From Cyclobacterium xiamenense (lineage in GTDB: Bacteria; Bacteroidota; Bacteroidia; Cytophagales; Cyclobacteriaceae): a stretch of 50,912 nt of DNA. A program made the translations under genes and the position numbers. Below are positions 32,867 through 41,934 of the stretch, one piece after another. The notes beneath the pieces were generated by a model. The model searched no databases. It was not told the DNA's origin and saw only the letters and a list, made by a program, of their open reading frames with translations. How positions within the stretch are numbered: position 1 is the stretch's first letter; each line of letters opens with the position of its first letter. The DNA is taken from the NCBI RefSeq assembly GCF_009467825.1, contig NZ_WIOK01000034.1, positions 1-50,912 on the forward strand, in the 5' to 3' direction.

Positions 32867-34778
32867 CAAGGGTATCTTTTTTGTAGCTTTTTTATTCGCA
32901 ATGCTGTGTGGTCTGACGACCGCAGAGGCGCAGCAAAGCCCTCCGGCTGACGGAGAAGAGGGCCCCAGGAGGGGCTTGCTCGATGATTCTACGAAAATGG
33001 TCTACGGCCCCAATACCTCCCTGTACTTCTACGAGAAATACGTCCGGGACAATCGCTTTGAAAAGGTAGCGCTCGATACCTCCCTGACGGGTTTTCACAA
33101 CTACGAGCCGGTAGCCGATACCTGGTATACCTATCAGGATCTCGGAAATCTGGGCACAGCCGCCCGCCCCATTTTTTACGAGGTACCCCTGCAGATCGGA
33201 CGGACCTCTGGGTTTCATGCCTATGACCTGTATTACCATTCCCCAGATAGTATCCGGTACTTTGACACCAAATCGCCGCATACACACATTGCGGCATTTT
33301 TTGGTGGCGGCAACCGCAACAAGTTGGATGTGGAATTTGTACGAAATATCCAGCCAAACTGGAATGTGGGCATCGCCTACCGGACCATTCGCGCCCGGAA
33401 AACCCTGAACCCTACCCGAAGGGATGACAACAATGTGGTCAACGATTCCTACGAGATGCATACCAATTACGTGTCTCCTAACGGGAAATACCGATTGCTG
33501 GCAAGTTTTACCCGGATGAAGCACAATGTCAACGAACAAGGCGGCATCATTCCTCCGGATGTCGACACCACTTCACTGTATTTCACCTATGAAGATTCCA
33601 AAGTCTGGTTGCGAAATTCCCGGGCCAGGGATTTGCGGCAGGCGTACCACCTCTACCAGCAATACGAAATCGTCAAAGGCTGGCAAGTCTACCAGGTGTT
33701 TGATAAAAAGAAACAGGAGGTCACTTTCTTTTCAAACCTGGGGACTTCCGATGCCGATTTCTTCAACGAAAACCGGTTTAATTCCTCAGACAGCAGCCTG
33801 GTGCACAGCAAACCGGATACCACCAATAATCACAATCATTATTCGGAATGGAAGAACGAATTCGGCTTTAAAGGCGACCTGGGACCGGTGTATTACAATG
33901 CCTACATTAAGCTTCGCACCGGGCGCATGGCCAGCCGTTTTTTCTCCGAAAACAATTCGTTTACCGAGCTGTTTTTAGGGGGTGCACTTCGGGGAGAAAT
34001 CAATGAAAACTGGATCTTTGAGGCGGAAGGCGAATACCTGATTCCGGATGGGTACCGGATATCCGGATTGTTTATCTCGCCCTACCTGGATGTGCGGTAT
34101 ACCAAGGCACTCTACAAGCCGACACTCGCACAGGAACGGTATGCCGGCAACCATTACCGCTGGGATAACGATTTTTCCAACATAGGCGTGGACCAGATTA
34201 AAGGAACGATCAAGGTAAATCTGGGCAAAAGTACACTTCGCCCCAACCTGACGGTAAACAGAATCAATAATTACGTGTTTTACAACGAGGAGCAGGTACC
34301 CGATCAGGCAGGTTCGGAGGCCTTTATGGTCATTCCTGGATTCTCAGGAGATCTGGTGCTTTCGGGGAAATTTCATTGGGAGTCGGACGTTCGCTACACC
34401 CTCATTACCGGCGGGGCCGCCGATGCATTTCGGATTCCGGAATGGTTTATCAATTCCCGGATTTACTTTGATGGACCCTTGTTTGATGAAAATGTTTTCG
34501 TACAAATGGGGCTGGAAGTACGGTACCGTTCGGGCAACTTTGCCCCGGCGTACATGCCGGCTACCCAACAATTTCACCTGCAAAACGAATTCAACGTGTA
34601 CGCCTATCCGGTAGCCGATGCCTTTTTAAATTTCAGGATTAACCGGACCCGTGTATTATTTCGTTACAACCACCTAAATGCCGGATTTATGGAAAATGAC
34701 GGCTACTTTATCACCCCGGGCTATACCGGGTTAAAGAACATGTTGGATTTGGGAATTAGCTGGTATTTCTTTGACTAA
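32856..34778 (+). CDS. Putative porin (Porin_10 type outer-membrane barrel)
   Basis: The protein (about 640 residues) has a signal peptide (KGIFFVAFLFAMLCGLTT, cut after AEAQ). It then shows many alternating aromatic strands typical of the large Bacteroidota barrels, such as NRNKLDVEFVRNIQPNWNVG and LVLSGKFHWESDVRYTLITG. It ends in a C-terminal aromatic pattern (LDLGISWYFFD). Function is passive or selective passage through the outer membrane. The start is GTG 32856 or TTG 32850, both inside the end of lpxK. The cotranscription suggests general envelope building, not a dedicated substrate. Confidence 0.88.
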   Translation: MKHSKGIFFVAFLFAMLCGLTTAEAQQSPPADGEEGPRRGLLDDSTKMVYGPNTSLYFYEKYVRDNRFEKVALDTSLTGFHNYEPVADTWYTYQDLGNLGTAARPIFYEVPLQIGRTSGFHAYDLYYHSPDSIRYFDTKSPHTHIAAFFGGGNRNKLDVEFVRNIQPNWNVGIAYRTIRARKTLNPTRRDDNNVVNDSYEMHTNYVSPNGKYRLLASFTRMKHNVNEQGGIIPPDVDTTSLYFTYEDSKVWLRNSRARDLRQAYHLYQQYEIVKGWQVYQVFDKKKQEVTFFSNLGTSDADFFNENRFNSSDSSLVHSKPDTTNNHNHYSEWKNEFGFKGDLGPVYYNAYIKLRTGRMASRFFSENNSFTELFLGGALRGEINENWIFEAEGEYLIPDGYRISGLFISPYLDVRYTKALYKPTLAQERYAGNHYRWDNDFSNIGVDQIKGTIKVNLGKSTLRPNLTVNRINNYVFYNEEQVPDQAGSEAFMVIPGFSGDLVLSGKFHWESDVRYTLITGGAADAFRIPEWFINSRIYFDGPLFDENVFVQMGLEVRYRSGNFAPAYMPATQQFHLQNEFNVYAYPVADAFLNFRINRTRVLFRYNHLNAGFMENDGYFITPGYTGLKNMLDLGISWYFFD

Positions 34779-34786
34779 GGATAACG

Positions 34787-35398
34787 ATGGACTGGAAAGA
34801 AACGACAAAAAATAAAATGTTGCGCTTGCAGCTTCCCACCGATCCTCGCTGGGTGGATGTGGCGAAAATGAGCCTGGAAGCAATTTTGGTGGATCACGCG
34901 TATTGCGAACAAAAAGCCGCTTCTTCGTGCATCTCGTTGATTCTGAAGTTTCCCGAGTTTGAAGTCATGGTGGATCGGCTCAGTCCCGTTGTAGCCGAGG
35001 AGTGGGCACATTTTGAAGCGGTCATGCAGCAAATCCGAAAACGCGGCTACCGATTTGGGCATCCCCGAAAGGATGCCTACGTGGTACAATTGCAGTCGTT
35101 TGTGCGAAAAGGGGGGAGTCGCACCGAGCAGCTCACGGAGCATTTGCTCATGAATGCGCTGATCGAAGCCCGGTCCTGTGAACGATTCAAGTTGCTGTCA
35201 AAAAACCTGCATGACGAGGAATTAAAAAAATTCTACCACGAGCTAATGGTTTCTGAGGCAGGGCACTACGTAAACTTTATTCAGTTGGCAAAGACCTATC
35301 AAGACCCGGAAAAAGTGGAAAAGCGCTGGAAAGAATGGTTGGATTTTGAAAAAGAGGTCATGGCACACCTGGAAATCCGGGGAGATCGCATGCATTGA
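34787..35398 (+). CDS. miaE: tRNA-(ms2io6A)-hydroxylase
   Basis: MiaE is a di-iron enzyme that hydroxylates ms2i6A at position 37 of tRNA using O2. The 203-residue product has the four-helix bundle metal motifs: an E...DHAYCEQKA segment, AEEWAHFEAV, IEARSCERFK and SEAGHYVNF, together giving the Glu/His ligands. The LQSFVRKGGS stretch is also typical. It follows the porin gene by 8 bases. It needs MiaA/MiaB products, whose genes are not here. Confidence 0.93.
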   Translation: MDWKETTKNKMLRLQLPTDPRWVDVAKMSLEAILVDHAYCEQKAASSCISLILKFPEFEVMVDRLSPVVAEEWAHFEAVMQQIRKRGYRFGHPRKDAYVVQLQSFVRKGGSRTEQLTEHLLMNALIEARSCERFKLLSKNLHDEELKKFYHELMVSEAGHYVNFIQLAKTYQDPEKVEKRWKEWLDFEKEVMAHLEIRGDRMH

Positions 35399-35511
35399 AG
35401 GCTGGTGCGGGTGTTAAAAAACCTGAAAAGCTTTGCCTAAAAACATTTTATGCGTAACATTAGAAAAATAGTTGGATCAGAAAATGAATTTTGGTCCGTA
35501 TCGGAACAGAC

Positions 35512-36756
35512 ATGAATTTGATTGAAAATATTCGGGAGGCCTTTCGGTCGGTACGCACTAACCTTTTGCGCACGGTATTGACAGCCATGATCATCGCCAT
35601 AGGTATCACCTCCTTGGTAGGCATGCTGACGGCCATCGACGCCATGAAGGCGCAGATTGAGGAGAGCCTTTCCGGTTTCGGGGCAAACAATTTCGATGTG
35701 AGGAGCCGGGGGTTTTCCGGGGGCAGGGCTACTACTGCCGGAGTAGCGCAGAAGAACTATCCAGCCATTTCTTTTCGGGAGGCGGAGGCCTTCAAAGAAA
35801 AATTCAATCAACGCGGAATTTCTACCATTACCACCAGTGTCACCGGTTCGGCGGAAGTTTCCAGGGGATCCAAAAAAACCAACCCCAATAGCCGAATTAT
35901 TGGCGGGGACGAAAACTATTTTTTGATCAAAGGCATCGCCTTGGAGAAGGGAAGAAGCTTTAGCAATGTTGAAATCCAATACGGAAACAACGTGTGCGTA
36001 ATAGGCACCGAGATTCAAAGCACCTTGTTTGAAGACGGCGAAAACCCCGTCAATCAACACCTGACGTTTTTTGGCAGAAGGTATACGATCGTTGGTGTCA
36101 TGGAGCGTCAAGGCGGTGTCGGGGGGGATACCGGGCCGGATAGGGCCATTATCATCCCCATCCTCAATGCCAGAAACCTGGATCAGCGAGGCACTTTTCG
36201 GTACACGATAACGGTAGCGGGACAGGATCCACTCAAATTGGAATACGAAATGGGCCAGGCAACGGGTATCATGCGCGCTGTCCGGGAAGACGGGATTGGG
36301 ATGGACGATTCCTTTGAAGTAGTAAAATCCCAAACCCTGGGAGAACGGTTGGAGGAAATCGCCGGATTCCTTCGGATTGGAGGTTTTGGGATCGGATTCA
36401 TCACACTCCTGGGAGCAGCTATCGGCCTGATGAATATCATGTTGGTATCGGTGACCGAGCGCACCCGGGAAATCGGTATTCGGAAAGCCATGGGCGCTAC
36501 GCCCAAATGGATCCGGCAACAATTCTTGATCGAAGCCATTGTTATATGTGTGATGGGAGGGCTTTTGGGCGTAGTGATGGGTATTGGCATTGGCAACCTG
36601 GTGGGAAATACCGTCGGGCCGGGCGGGTTCCTGGTTCCCTGGGTTTGGATCATTTTCGCCTTTGTTGTGTGCGTGGTCGTCGGTCTGGTCTCCGGACTTT
36701 TGCCTGCCTACAAAGCAAGCAGGCTGGATCCCATTGAGTCCTTGCGGTACGAATAA
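35512..36756 (+). CDS. ABC transporter permease, MacB/FtsX type
   Basis: From ATG 35512 (MNLIENIREAFRS) the protein has 414 residues. TM1 lies near residues 18-40, followed by a large periplasmic MacB-core domain to about 285. Three TM helices of the FtsX domain follow (about 290-405, including TERTREIGIRKAMGATPKWIRQQF). Such permeases move lipids, lipoproteins or peptides or act as mechanotransmitters, and need an ATPase partner. None is adjacent, so the partner is elsewhere. A possible but weak promoter (TTTG-N19-TAACATTA) lies upstream. Confidence 0.9.
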   Translation: MNLIENIREAFRSVRTNLLRTVLTAMIIAIGITSLVGMLTAIDAMKAQIEESLSGFGANNFDVRSRGFSGGRATTAGVAQKNYPAISFREAEAFKEKFNQRGISTITTSVTGSAEVSRGSKKTNPNSRIIGGDENYFLIKGIALEKGRSFSNVEIQYGNNVCVIGTEIQSTLFEDGENPVNQHLTFFGRRYTIVGVMERQGGVGGDTGPDRAIIIPILNARNLDQRGTFRYTITVAGQDPLKLEYEMGQATGIMRAVREDGIGMDDSFEVVKSQTLGERLEEIAGFLRIGGFGIGFITLLGAAIGLMNIMLVSVTERTREIGIRKAMGATPKWIRQQFLIEAIVICVMGGLLGVVMGIGIGNLVGNTVGPGGFLVPWVWIIFAFVVCVVVGLVSGLLPAYKASRLDPIESLRYE

Positions 36757-36765
36757 AGACGACGA

Positions 36766-38460
36766 ATGATGACGAAGAATACATACGATGCCATTGTTAT
36801 CGGCTCCGGGATTAGCGGAGGCTGGGCGGCGAAAGAACTGTGTGAAAAAGGATTGCAAACCCTTGTCCTGGAACGGGGCAGGCAGGTAAGCCACCGGAAG
36901 GATTATCCCACCATGCATACGCCTCCCTGGGAGTTTCCGCTACGGGGTCAGTTGCCCCTGGAACTCCGGAAAGAGAATCCCGTGGTTTCTCGTTGCTACG
37001 CGTTTAAGGACGATGCCGATCATTTTTTTGTCAAAGACAAGGAGCATCCCTACATTCAGGATAAGCCGTTTGACTGGATTCGTGGCTACCAGGTAGGGGG
37101 GAAGTCCCTGCTCTGGGCCCGACAAGTGCAGCGGTGGAGTGCGTTTGACTTTGAAGGACCCGAAAGAGACGGTTTTGCGGTGGATTGGCCGATTCGGTAC
37201 GAGGACCTCGCGCCCTGGTACGGTTATGTGGAGCGGTTTATTGGCGTGAGTGGCAACAAAGACGGATTGGAAACGCTGCCTGACGGGGAGTTTTTGCCGC
37301 CCTGGGAAATGAACACCGTCGAAAAACTGGTTCAGGAGCGAATCCTGAAAGCTTATCCTGACCGCAGATTTGTCATTGGACGCTGTGCCCATCTGACCCA
37401 ACCGCAGCCGCATCACATCGCACAGGGAAGGGGACAGTGCATGGCCAGAAGCCTTTGTCAACGGGGCTGTCCCTTTGGTGCTTATTTCAGTTCCAACGCA
37501 TCTACTTTGCCGGCTGCCGCTGCCACGGGTAATCTGACGCTGAGGCCTCATTCAGTAGTACATTCCCTGATATTCGACGATGCCAAAGGCAAAGTCACGG
37601 GGGTGCGCGTGGTCGATGCGCTGTCCAAAGAAACCACGGAGTATTTCGCTAAGATCGTTTTCGTGAACGCATCTGCGCTGAATTCGAACCTGATTTTGCT
37701 GAACTCCAAATCGGGCCGTTTCCCCCATGGCCTGGGCAACGACAACGGTCTGCTGGGAACGCATATTGCCTTTCACAATTACCGGGGTTCCATTTCGGCC
37801 CGAATTGAAGGGCACCTGGATTCCTATTACTATGGAAGGCGGCCTACTGCGGTCATGTTGCCTAATTTTAGGAATGTAAAAAAACAGGAAATGGACTTTC
37901 TGCGGGGGTACATGAGTTTTTATTCTGCAGGAAGAAGTGGTTGGGGAGGAGCCCGTTCGGAAGATTTTGGTGCGGAGTTTAAAGCAGCCAACGCCGAGGC
38001 GGGGCCCTGGGGCATCTACATGATGATGCAGGGAGAGACCATCCCCAAGCAAAGCAATCGGGTTTACCTGGACGAGACCCTCACCGACGAATGGGGGATG
38101 CCCCAGTTGCGTGTGGACGTGGGCTACGACGATAACGACGAAAAATCCCTCCGGGACTTTTTGGATCAGGGAGCCGAAATGCTGGAAAAAGCGGGATGCA
38201 AAGACATTCGCCAAAACGATAGCGGACAGGCACCCGGCTTGGATATCCACGAAATGGGTGGCGTACGGATGGGAAGGGACCCTCAAACCTCGCTGCTGGG
38301 AAAATTTCACCAGATGCATGCCTGCCCGAATGTCTACGTTACCGACGGTGCTTCCATGACGTCTACCGGCACCCAAAACCCCAGCCTGACCTACATGGCC
38401 TTTACCGCCCGGGCAGTAGACCATGCGGTAGCGGCATTAAAACGGGGTGATTTAACCTGA
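36766..38460 (+). CDS. GMC-family FAD oxidoreductase
   Basis: This 564-residue flavoenzyme has the FAD motif VIGSGISGGWAAKEL at the start, GYQVGGKSLLWARQVQRW, and the C-terminal GMC signature. The catalytic His is in HEMGGVRMG and the Asn in TGTQNPSLTYMAFTARA. It oxidises a sugar or alcohol hydroxyl. Relatives in Bacteroidota work as glycoside 3-dehydrogenases with a small Tat-exported subunit and a cytochrome. No such subunit is adjacent here, and I see no signal peptide. It follows the permease by 9 bases and may be in the same transcript. Confidence 0.9.
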   Translation: MMTKNTYDAIVIGSGISGGWAAKELCEKGLQTLVLERGRQVSHRKDYPTMHTPPWEFPLRGQLPLELRKENPVVSRCYAFKDDADHFFVKDKEHPYIQDKPFDWIRGYQVGGKSLLWARQVQRWSAFDFEGPERDGFAVDWPIRYEDLAPWYGYVERFIGVSGNKDGLETLPDGEFLPPWEMNTVEKLVQERILKAYPDRRFVIGRCAHLTQPQPHHIAQGRGQCMARSLCQRGCPFGAYFSSNASTLPAAAATGNLTLRPHSVVHSLIFDDAKGKVTGVRVVDALSKETTEYFAKIVFVNASALNSNLILLNSKSGRFPHGLGNDNGLLGTHIAFHNYRGSISARIEGHLDSYYYGRRPTAVMLPNFRNVKKQEMDFLRGYMSFYSAGRSGWGGARSEDFGAEFKAANAEAGPWGIYMMMQGETIPKQSNRVYLDETLTDEWGMPQLRVDVGYDDNDEKSLRDFLDQGAEMLEKAGCKDIRQNDSGQAPGLDIHEMGGVRMGRDPQTSLLGKFHQMHACPNVYVTDGASMTSTGTQNPSLTYMAFTARAVDHAVAALKRGDLT

Positions 38461-38872
38461 TACGTTCCCGCACGCATGCGTTTTATTCGGTAGGAAGCTG
38501 TACTAATCCGATTTTTTTTACCCAAATTCCACAAATTTCATCAATAATGTGTGGCCTATACACGCATTTCGCGGAAACTTTCAAAAAAATCACCGCCACT
38601 TTGTATATAATCTTTAAAAAGATCCGGTTTTTTTATAAAAAAAATACAAATTTCTTTTCTAAGGGTTTAGGATTTGCCTATCTTTATGCCAACTAAGCTC
38701 ATTGGTAGACTTAACGGGTAATTTCTTTGGCGGCAAACGATCTGCGGTGTAAGCAATACGCTATTAAGTCATAAGTATCAATTAGTCAACTAGTTACGTT
38801 TCATAAGAGGTTTCTTGCGGAAAGTTCGGTGAAACGGTTTCAACAATCTATTCCTAACATTATTAATTAGTT
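38461..38872. other. Intergenic region and long leader before the SusC gene
   Basis: About 410 bases without a gene. It includes AT-rich tracts at 38570-38660, a probable promoter at 38656-38686, and then a leader of about 180 bases before susC. The leader may hold regulatory structure, but I could not identify a known riboswitch or attenuator. Confidence 0.5.
38656..38686 (+). promoter_or_regulatory. Probable promoter of the susC-susD pair
   Basis: TTTC (38656-38659), 19 bases, then TATCTTTA (38679-38686). Each box differs by one base from TTTG and TAnnTTTG, and the spacing is exact. It implies a leader of about 180 bases. Confidence 0.4.
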
Positions 38873-41800
38873 ATGAGAAAAATTTTATCAATCTCGTACG
38901 GCTTGGCTTTGCTGCTCTTTTTGAGCTTCGAAGGTCATGCCCAAACACGTACCCTGACAGGTACGGTCGTGTCGGAGGCCGATGGCATGCCAATCCCTGG
39001 CGTATCGGTGCTGGACAAGACCAATCAAACCGGAACGGCCACGGATATGGACGGAAACTATTCCATCGGTGTGACCGACAACACGGTCTTGGTATTTTCA
39101 TTCATTGGATTTGCCAGCCAGGAATACACCGTCGGGAATCGTTCCCGGCTGGACGTTGAACTTAGCGAGGACGCAAGTGAGTTGAACGAAGTAGTGGTGA
39201 CCGCTCTGGGTTTGACCAAAGAAAAGCGAAAATTGGGGTATGCGGTCTCCACGATCAGTAGCGACGTGATGGACAAGGCGCGTGAGCCAAACGTAGCCAA
39301 CTCATTGATCGGCCAGGTAGCCGGTCTGGTGGTGAAGGGTACCAATGGCGGACCGCAGGGTTCTTCCAATATCGTGCTTCGGGGTCTTCCCAGCATCTCG
39401 GGAACGGGATCTCCGCTATTCGTTATCAACGGCGTGCCCATGGACAATACCCAGCGGGGAGCTGCCGGGCAATGGGGCGGATCGGACAATGGCGACGGTA
39501 TCGGTAACTTAAGTCCGGATGATATCGAATCCATGACGGTACTGAAAGGACAGGCCGCTTCTGCACTGTACGGTGCCAGGGCTTCCAATGGTGTCATCTT
39601 GGTAACGACCAAAAGTGCAAAAAAAGGTGAAGATTGGGCCCTGTCTTACAACCTAAACGTAATGACCGATCAGGCGATGGATTTCACCAATTTCCAAAAC
39701 GAATACGGTCAGGGTAGAGGCGGACGTAGGCCCCAATCGGCTTCCGACGCGCGTACTACAGGTAGGTTTGCCTGGGGTGAGCCCATGGGAGGTTCTGCGA
39801 TCGCATACGATGGCAATCAGTATCCCTATGTTCCTTCTGACGAAACTTACCTGGATTTCTACGATGTAGGTACCAACGTGACCAATACGGTAGCGGTATC
39901 AAAAGGCCTGGGCGATGACGGTGCCTTCCGACTGTCCCTATCCAATTTGAACTCCAATTCCATTGTTCCAAATAGTGGAAATGACCGGTTGAATATCAAT
40001 TTGAATGTGGATCAGAACATTACGGATAAACTCAATGTGTCCGCAATGATCAATTACATTGACCAGAAAAGTACCAACATTCCAGCCTTGAGTGACGGTC
40101 CGAAAAATCCGAATAACTTCTTGTTCCTGGCACCGAACGTAGCGCCCAGCATTTTTGCTCCGGGCTACGACGAAGAAGGACGGGAGATCGTATTCAGTGA
40201 CGATATCTTCGTGACCAACCCGTATTTTATCGCCAATAAGGGGATAAACGACCGGGGTAGAAAGCGAACCATCTCCACGCTGTCTGCAAAGTACAGCTTC
40301 GCACCGAAAATTTATGCCTTGCTACGGGTTGGTAATGACGTGTCCAACGACGACTTTTTCTCCGTGGACCCTACCGGACTGGCCTATTCTTCCGACTTGA
40401 AAGGAAACTTGAATGGTAGAGGCCTCTCTACCCGATCGGAATTAAACGTGGATGCCTTGTTTGGGGCAGACCTGATGCTGACCAACGACATCTCGCTCGA
40501 TGCATTGGCTGGAGGAACCTTCCGGAACAACCGATTTGAGCAAGTAGGCGTGGGAGGAACCCGATTTGTAATCCCCGAGCTGTACTCGCCATTCAACGTG
40601 GAGGTGTTTAACCGTTCCTATGGATTCAACGAACGGGAAGTGCTTTCGGGATTTTATTCCATGGGCTTCGGCTACAAGGATTACCTTACCTTGACCACCA
40701 CCGGACGATACGATGTCTACAGTACCTTGCCTACGGATAACAACAGCATTTTCTCTCCATCGGTGACGGGTGCATTCCTGTTTGATCAGTTTCTGAATGT
40801 TCCTGCGTTGGACTTCGGTAAACTTCGTGCTTCCTATGCGGTAACGAGTGGAGAGCCGTTTGCGGCTTATCAGACGCAGTTTTACTACAACTCGGCCAAT
40901 TCCTTCAATGGCGTGGCCGCGGGATCTTCTCCCCTGGGTTTGCCCAACCTGTTCTTGAAACCGTTTACTACGGATGAAATTGAATTCGGGTTTGACTTGA
41001 GTTTCTACAACAGTCGATTGACGTTTGACGTGGCGTACTTTTCCAAAACTACCAATAACGAGATCATGAATGCCAGCTACAGCATCGCCTCTGGCTTCAG
41101 CAGTGCAGTAGTAGCCACCGGTTCGACCAACAACAAAGGATTGGAAGTAATGATCACCGGCGTTCCCATACAGACCAGCGATTTCACCTGGAGGACTTCG
41201 TTGAATTTCACCAACGTGAGAAACGAAGTATTGAGCACGAATCTGGACAACAACCCGATCAACCTCGGACAGAACAGGGCTACCCTGGGAAATGCCGTAA
41301 CGGCTTACGTTCCCGGTCTTCCCGGTCCCCAGATACGGGCCTACGATTACCAGTACGATGCCAATGGCGATATCGTCGTGAACGATGCCGGCCTGCCGGT
41401 TAGAGGAGAACTCAAAAACTGGGGTTCGGTCCTTCCAACCCATTACGGTGGATGGAATAACGAATTCAATTACAAGGGAATCGGTTTCTCGTTTTTGGTG
41501 GATTACAGCTTTGGAAACAAGGTATTGTCTGCAACGGAGTTTTATTCGCACTTCCGCGGATTGCACCAAAATACCTTGGTGGGTAGAGAAGAGGGCATAA
41601 CCACGAACGAAATTACCGCTCCGGCAGAAAACTATTACCAGGCCCTCGTACAAAACGTGACGCGTACCAGCGTCGTGGACGGCGATTTTATCAAACTCCG
41701 GCAGTTGACCCTGGGGTATACCTTCCCGCAGAAGTGGTTTAATTCCGTACCGGTATTCAAAGGGTTGACGGCTTCACTGGTCGGACGAAACCTGGCGATT

Positions 41801-41932
41801 TTAATGAGAAAGACGGATAATATCGATCCCGAGGCAACATTTGGATCCAACATCAATTACCTCGGTATAGAAGGTACCAGTTTGCCTCCTACCCGTTCCA
41901 TTGGATTCAATTTAAATTTCAAATTGCACTAA
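38873..41932 (+). CDS. SusC/RagA family TonB-dependent outer-membrane transporter
   Basis: The product is 1019 residues. It has a signal peptide (cut after GHAQ), a CarboxypepD-like beta domain (TLTGTVVSEADGMPIPGVSVLDK, about 26-105), and a TonB plug (VVVTALGLTKEKRKLGYAVS and RGLPSISGTGSPLFVINGVP). A 22-strand barrel ends FNLNFKLH. No N-terminal sigma-factor-sensing (STN) domain is seen. With SusD it imports large ligands, usually glycans or peptides, using TonB energy. No glycoside hydrolase follows, so the ligand is unknown. Confidence 0.96.
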   Translation: MRKILSISYGLALLLFLSFEGHAQTRTLTGTVVSEADGMPIPGVSVLDKTNQTGTATDMDGNYSIGVTDNTVLVFSFIGFASQEYTVGNRSRLDVELSEDASELNEVVVTALGLTKEKRKLGYAVSTISSDVMDKAREPNVANSLIGQVAGLVVKGTNGGPQGSSNIVLRGLPSISGTGSPLFVINGVPMDNTQRGAAGQWGGSDNGDGIGNLSPDDIESMTVLKGQAASALYGARASNGVILVTTKSAKKGEDWALSYNLNVMTDQAMDFTNFQNEYGQGRGGRRPQSASDARTTGRFAWGEPMGGSAIAYDGNQYPYVPSDETYLDFYDVGTNVTNTVAVSKGLGDDGAFRLSLSNLNSNSIVPNSGNDRLNINLNVDQNITDKLNVSAMINYIDQKSTNIPALSDGPKNPNNFLFLAPNVAPSIFAPGYDEEGREIVFSDDIFVTNPYFIANKGINDRGRKRTISTLSAKYSFAPKIYALLRVGNDVSNDDFFSVDPTGLAYSSDLKGNLNGRGLSTRSELNVDALFGADLMLTNDISLDALAGGTFRNNRFEQVGVGGTRFVIPELYSPFNVEVFNRSYGFNEREVLSGFYSMGFGYKDYLTLTTTGRYDVYSTLPTDNNSIFSPSVTGAFLFDQFLNVPALDFGKLRASYAVTSGEPFAAYQTQFYYNSANSFNGVAAGSSPLGLPNLFLKPFTTDEIEFGFDLSFYNSRLTFDVAYFSKTTNNEIMNASYSIASGFSSAVVATGSTNNKGLEVMITGVPIQTSDFTWRTSLNFTNVRNEVLSTNLDNNPINLGQNRATLGNAVTAYVPGLPGPQIRAYDYQYDANGDIVVNDAGLPVRGELKNWGSVLPTHYGGWNNEFNYKGIGFSFLVDYSFGNKVLSATEFYSHFRGLHQNTLVGREEGITTNEITAPAENYYQALVQNVTRTSVVDGDFIKLRQLTLGYTFPQKWFNSVPVFKGLTASLVGRNLAILMRKTDNIDPEATFGSNINYLGIEGTSLPPTRSIGFNLNFKLH

Positions 41933-41934
41933 TC

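Noticed and set aside
35437-36918. Long antisense frame of 493 codons on the minus strand
   Set aside because: It lies opposite the MacB-like permease, whose translation has clear domain motifs. The antisense text is Pro/Gly/His/Asp-rich and lacks any domain.
37552-38424. 290-codon antisense frame within the GMC oxidoreductase gene
   Set aside because: The sense strand has an intact flavin motif and GMC signature, while the antisense product has no recognisable fold.
40442-41653. 403-codon antisense frame within the SusC gene
   Set aside because: It mirrors the codon pattern of SusC, has no family features, and overlaps a complete TonB-dependent transporter.
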